Shown here piece by piece: positions 62,410 to 64,000 of a stretch of 64,000 bases of DNA. This DNA is from an uncultured Steroidobacter sp. (GTDB lineage: Bacteria > Pseudomonadota > Gammaproteobacteria > Steroidobacterales > Steroidobacteraceae). Numbering within the stretch: position 1 is the first letter of the stretch; each line of letters starts with the position of its first letter. Below the pieces are notes generated by a model. It did no database searches, was not told the DNA's origin, and was given only the letters and a program-made list of their open reading frames with translations. The position numbers and the translations under genes are program-made. The stretch lies in assembly GCA_938008435.1 (NCBI GenBank), contig CALLKK010000017.1, positions 1-64,000 of the forward strand. Reading direction: 5' to 3'.

Positions 62410-62742
62410 CTAGCGCGCGAGCTGCCCGGCGCGCGCACTGCGCCGCCCGAGGATGCCGCCCGCCACGCGCCGCACGAGCGGATACCACATCGTCGCGCGA
62501 CTCACCCAACGCAGAATGCGCGAGGGGCCGATGAGCGTAATGGCCGCCACGCCGATTCCCACTAGCAGCGGCGATTTGACGACCTTACGCACCACCGCGA
62601 CGGTACGATTGATTCTGCCGAGACCTTCTTCGATCGCACGCACCTGCGCGCCGAGCTCGAGGCGCTGCTGCGCGCAGCGCGCCTGCAACTCGGCACGGCG
62701 TAAGGCGAGCTCTTCGAGGCGATCGCGGGTGCGTTGGGTCAT
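62410..62742 (-). CDS. yqjK: YqjK-like protein
   Basis: A 110-residue protein. A basic amphipathic N-terminal helix (RTRDRLEELALRRAELQARCAQQRLEL) is followed by a helix with IEEGLGRINRTVAVVRKVV and a hydrophobic segment (SPLLVGIGVAAITLIGP, about 58-74). A basic Arg-rich tail ends the protein. The order yqjD-yqjE-yqjK is that of E. coli, where YqjD binds ribosomes at the membrane. The role of YqjK is unknown. Its ATG overlaps the yqjE stop (ATGA). Confidence 0.85.
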   Translation of the reverse strand: MTQRTRDRLEELALRRAELQARCAQQRLELGAQVRAIEEGLGRINRTVAVVRKVVKSPLLVGIGVAAITLIGPSRILRWVSRATMWYPLVRRVAGGILGRRSARAGQLAR

Positions 62743-63155
62743 AGACGCGCGCGCAGTTGATCTCGATCCTTGGCAAGCTCGGCCAGCGTGGCATCAAGCA
62801 TCGGCGGCTTTGCGCGCAGCTTGTTTCGCGCGACGAGCGCCGCGCTCACGGCAATGACCACGAAGAACACGACCATGGCGAGCGAAGCAATGAGCCGATG
62901 CGTGTCCCAGAAGACGAACACCACGGTCAGTGCGCCCATGAACAACGCCATCAACCCGGCGAAAGCCGCGACGAACGCCCAGAGCGCCAGCTTCGCCGCG
63001 TGCTGGACCTCCTCCTGAAGCTCGGTCCGAAGCAGCTCGAGCCGCGTGTGGACGATGCCGAGCAGCGTCCCTGCAAGGCGACTGACGGATTGCAACAACC
63101 CGCTCGCGGTTGCGGGTTCTTCGCCCGGCTGTTCGTCGCGCCAGTTCGCGCTCAT
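62739..63155 (-). CDS. yqjE: YqjE / phage holin family protein (Holin-X type)
   Basis: A 138-residue protein with two membrane helices (KLALWAFVAAFAGLMALFMGALTVVFVFW, about 55-83, and LIASLAMVVFFVVIAVSAALVARNKL, about 88-113), an N-terminal amphipathic helix (SGLLQSVSRLAGTLLGIVHTRLELLRTELQEE) and a helical tail. This is the YqjE-type superfamily 'holin' domain, not a lytic phage holin. It is the second gene of yqjDEK, 20 bp after yqjD, and overlaps yqjK by four bases. Confidence 0.9.
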   Translation of the reverse strand: MSANWRDEQPGEEPATASGLLQSVSRLAGTLLGIVHTRLELLRTELQEEVQHAAKLALWAFVAAFAGLMALFMGALTVVFVFWDTHRLIASLAMVVFFVVIAVSAALVARNKLRAKPPMLDATLAELAKDRDQLRARL

Positions 63156-63175
63156 GAGAGGGGCTCGCGCTTAAT

Positions 63176-63496
63176 CTAGCGCCGGCTGAGCAACAAGCCG
63201 ACCAGCAGACCGACGCCGGCCGCGATGCCGACGGATTGCCACGGATTGTCGCGCACATATTTTTCCGTCGCGTACGCCACGTCTTGCGCGCGTCGCAAGG
63301 CTTCCTGCTCGAGCTCGTTGAGGCGCGCCCGTGCCTGCCGCAGCGACTCTTCCGCCTGCGCACGTACTTCTTGAATACGCTCGCCCGTTTGGGCAGACGT
63401 CGCACGCAGCAAGGCCTCAGCATCGCGCATGACGGTCTTGAGATCGGCGATCAGTTGGGCGGTCGTCACGTTCTGGTTCTGGATGTCGGTGCTCAT
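63176..63496 (-). CDS. yqjD: YqjD/ElaB family ribosome-associated membrane protein (DUF883)
   Basis: A 106-residue DUF883 protein: a long amphipathic helix (TTAQLIADLKTVMRDAEALLRATSAQTGERIQEVRAQAEESLRQARARLNELEQEALRRAQDVAYATEKYVRDNPWQSVGIAAGVGLLVGLLLSRR spans the gene) with a C-terminal membrane anchor after the family's DNPWQSVG motif. In E. coli the YqjD protein anchors ribosomes to the membrane in stationary phase. GAGGAAG lies before the ATG. It is the first gene of the yqjDEK unit. Confidence 0.93.
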   Translation of the reverse strand: MSTDIQNQNVTTAQLIADLKTVMRDAEALLRATSAQTGERIQEVRAQAEESLRQARARLNELEQEALRRAQDVAYATEKYVRDNPWQSVGIAAGVGLLVGLLLSRR

Positions 63497-63737
63497 TGCT
63501 TCTTCCTCTCGACGCGTTCCTCAAGACAAACCATAGGCGGCTCGCGACCGCGCGTGCCAAGCCATGTTAGCGCCGCAAGCCAGCATCGCCAAATCAATCG
63601 CACGGTACGCAGCCATGCACCATAGGCAATGTTCGCGCGCACACCACGGGTTTCACTAGACGATGCCGACGCGCTTCCCTAGCATTGCCGGACGCCCTGC
63701 ATTGCCGCCCGACCGATCGGGCCCGGAAGTCGACCCC

Positions 63738-64000
63738 ATGAGCATCCAACAGCGCGCCGTTGCACCCCGCGACCGGTTCTACGCCAGGTCGTTCGCATTG
63801 GTGACCGCAGCGTTGCTCGCCTACGCGTTTCTCCAAATCGTCCAGCCGTTCGCCGGACCGCTCTTATGGGCGATCTTCCTCGCGTTCCTGCTGCATCCGC
63901 TGCACGTGCGCCTCAGCCGGCGACTGAAGGGCCGCGAGCAATGGTCGGCGTTCCTACTGACCGTGCTCGCGCTCGTCATCGTCATCGGACCGCTCACCGC
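63738..64000 (+). CDS. AI-2E family transporter (N-terminal part)
   Basis: The frame is open to the right edge, so only 87 residues are visible. A short polar start is followed by paired membrane helices: ALVTAALLAYAFLQIVQPFAGPLLWAIFLAFLLHPLHVRL and then FLLTVLALVIVIGPL. The pattern QPFxGPLLWAxxxAFLLxPL with R-rich loop (SRRLKGRE) is the AI-2E/PerM family start. These proteins export small molecules or sodium ions; relatives are not proven AI-2 transporters. The ATG at 63738 has GGAAG upstream; an in-frame ATG at 63663 would add 25 residues without homology. It is divergent from yqjD. Confidence 0.85.
   Translation, partial: MSIQQRAVAPRDRFYARSFALVTAALLAYAFLQIVQPFAGPLLWAIFLAFLLHPLHVRLSRRLKGREQWSAFLLTVLALVIVIGPLT

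Noticed and set aside
62739..63155. Phage holin indicating a prophage
   Set aside because: The protein is the YqjE-type holin-like domain in the ordinary yqjDEK operon. No other phage gene is present.

Overview
The window is GC-rich, gene-dense bacterial chromosome with no insertion sequence, prophage, integrase or CRISPR array that I could see. The gene set (AlgZ/AlgR, ComM, UbiK, RdgC, the YqjD/YqjE/YqjK trio, cytochrome c5, GlnK-AmtB behind a sigma-54 promoter, many small lipoproteins, xylan-type glycosidases) fits a free-living gammaproteobacterium of the Steroidobacter/Xanthomonadales/Nevskiales type. That placement is inferred from gene content only.

Layout. 1-9 kb: the 3' part of a CsgG-like gene, a small NTF2-like lipoprotein, glutamate synthase gltB-gltD, and a proline-rich fibronectin-III lipoprotein whose mRNA leader carries a class I cyclic-di-GMP (GEMM) riboswitch. 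10-20 kb: DUF4112, a small orphan protein, then a carbohydrate block (SMP-30 lactonase, GH3 beta-glucosidase, PstS-type lipoprotein, GH43 beta-xylosidase, 6-phosphogluconate dehydrogenase) and a divergent LysR/azoreductase pair. 20.5-26 kb: a run of small minus-strand genes (DUF3465, GFA, macro domain, helix-hairpin-helix, SMR transporter, DUF1801, VOC) with decaying genes among them: a methyltransferase relic and an acetyltransferase with an in-frame TGA. 26-30 kb: a large periplasmic dehydrogenase/cytochrome and a double-DUF1080 hydrolase joined by a start/stop overlap. 30-38 kb: a KaiC-like double ATPase with a one-base frameshift, coupled to a hybrid histidine kinase, then DUF456, a membrane metal-dependent hydrolase and a membrane PQQ-type sugar dehydrogenase with its own haem domain. 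38-42 kb: a LiaI/LiaF-like membrane pair with a LytS-type kinase and LytTR regulator. 42-54 kb: lipoprotein, RdgC, an acetyltransferase pseudogene with an internal deletion, DUF3617, LigD, CAP protein, AidB-like acyl-CoA dehydrogenase, RtcB, GNAT, LysR and tRNA-Arg(CCG). 54-64 kb: cytochrome c5, ComM, UbiK, glnK-amtB, DUF4124, a beta-hydroxyacid dehydrogenase, algZ-algR, yqjKED, and the start of an AI-2E family transporter.

Themes. Nitrogen: AmtB imports ammonium under GlnK control and glutamate synthase completes assimilation; glnK-amtB carries a clear NtrC/sigma-54 signature. Carbon: exported glycosidases, a lactonase, a PQQ-type dehydrogenase and a DUF1080/dehydrogenase module suggest plant-polysaccharide and oxidised-sugar use. 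Signalling: two LytS-family/LytTR systems, a KaiC-kinase pair and a c-di-GMP riboswitch lie within 62 kb.

Most notable items: the c-di-GMP riboswitch ahead of an exported FN3 lipoprotein, the frameshifted KaiC-kinase operon, the two differently broken acetyltransferases, and tandem duplications sitting on stop or start codons.
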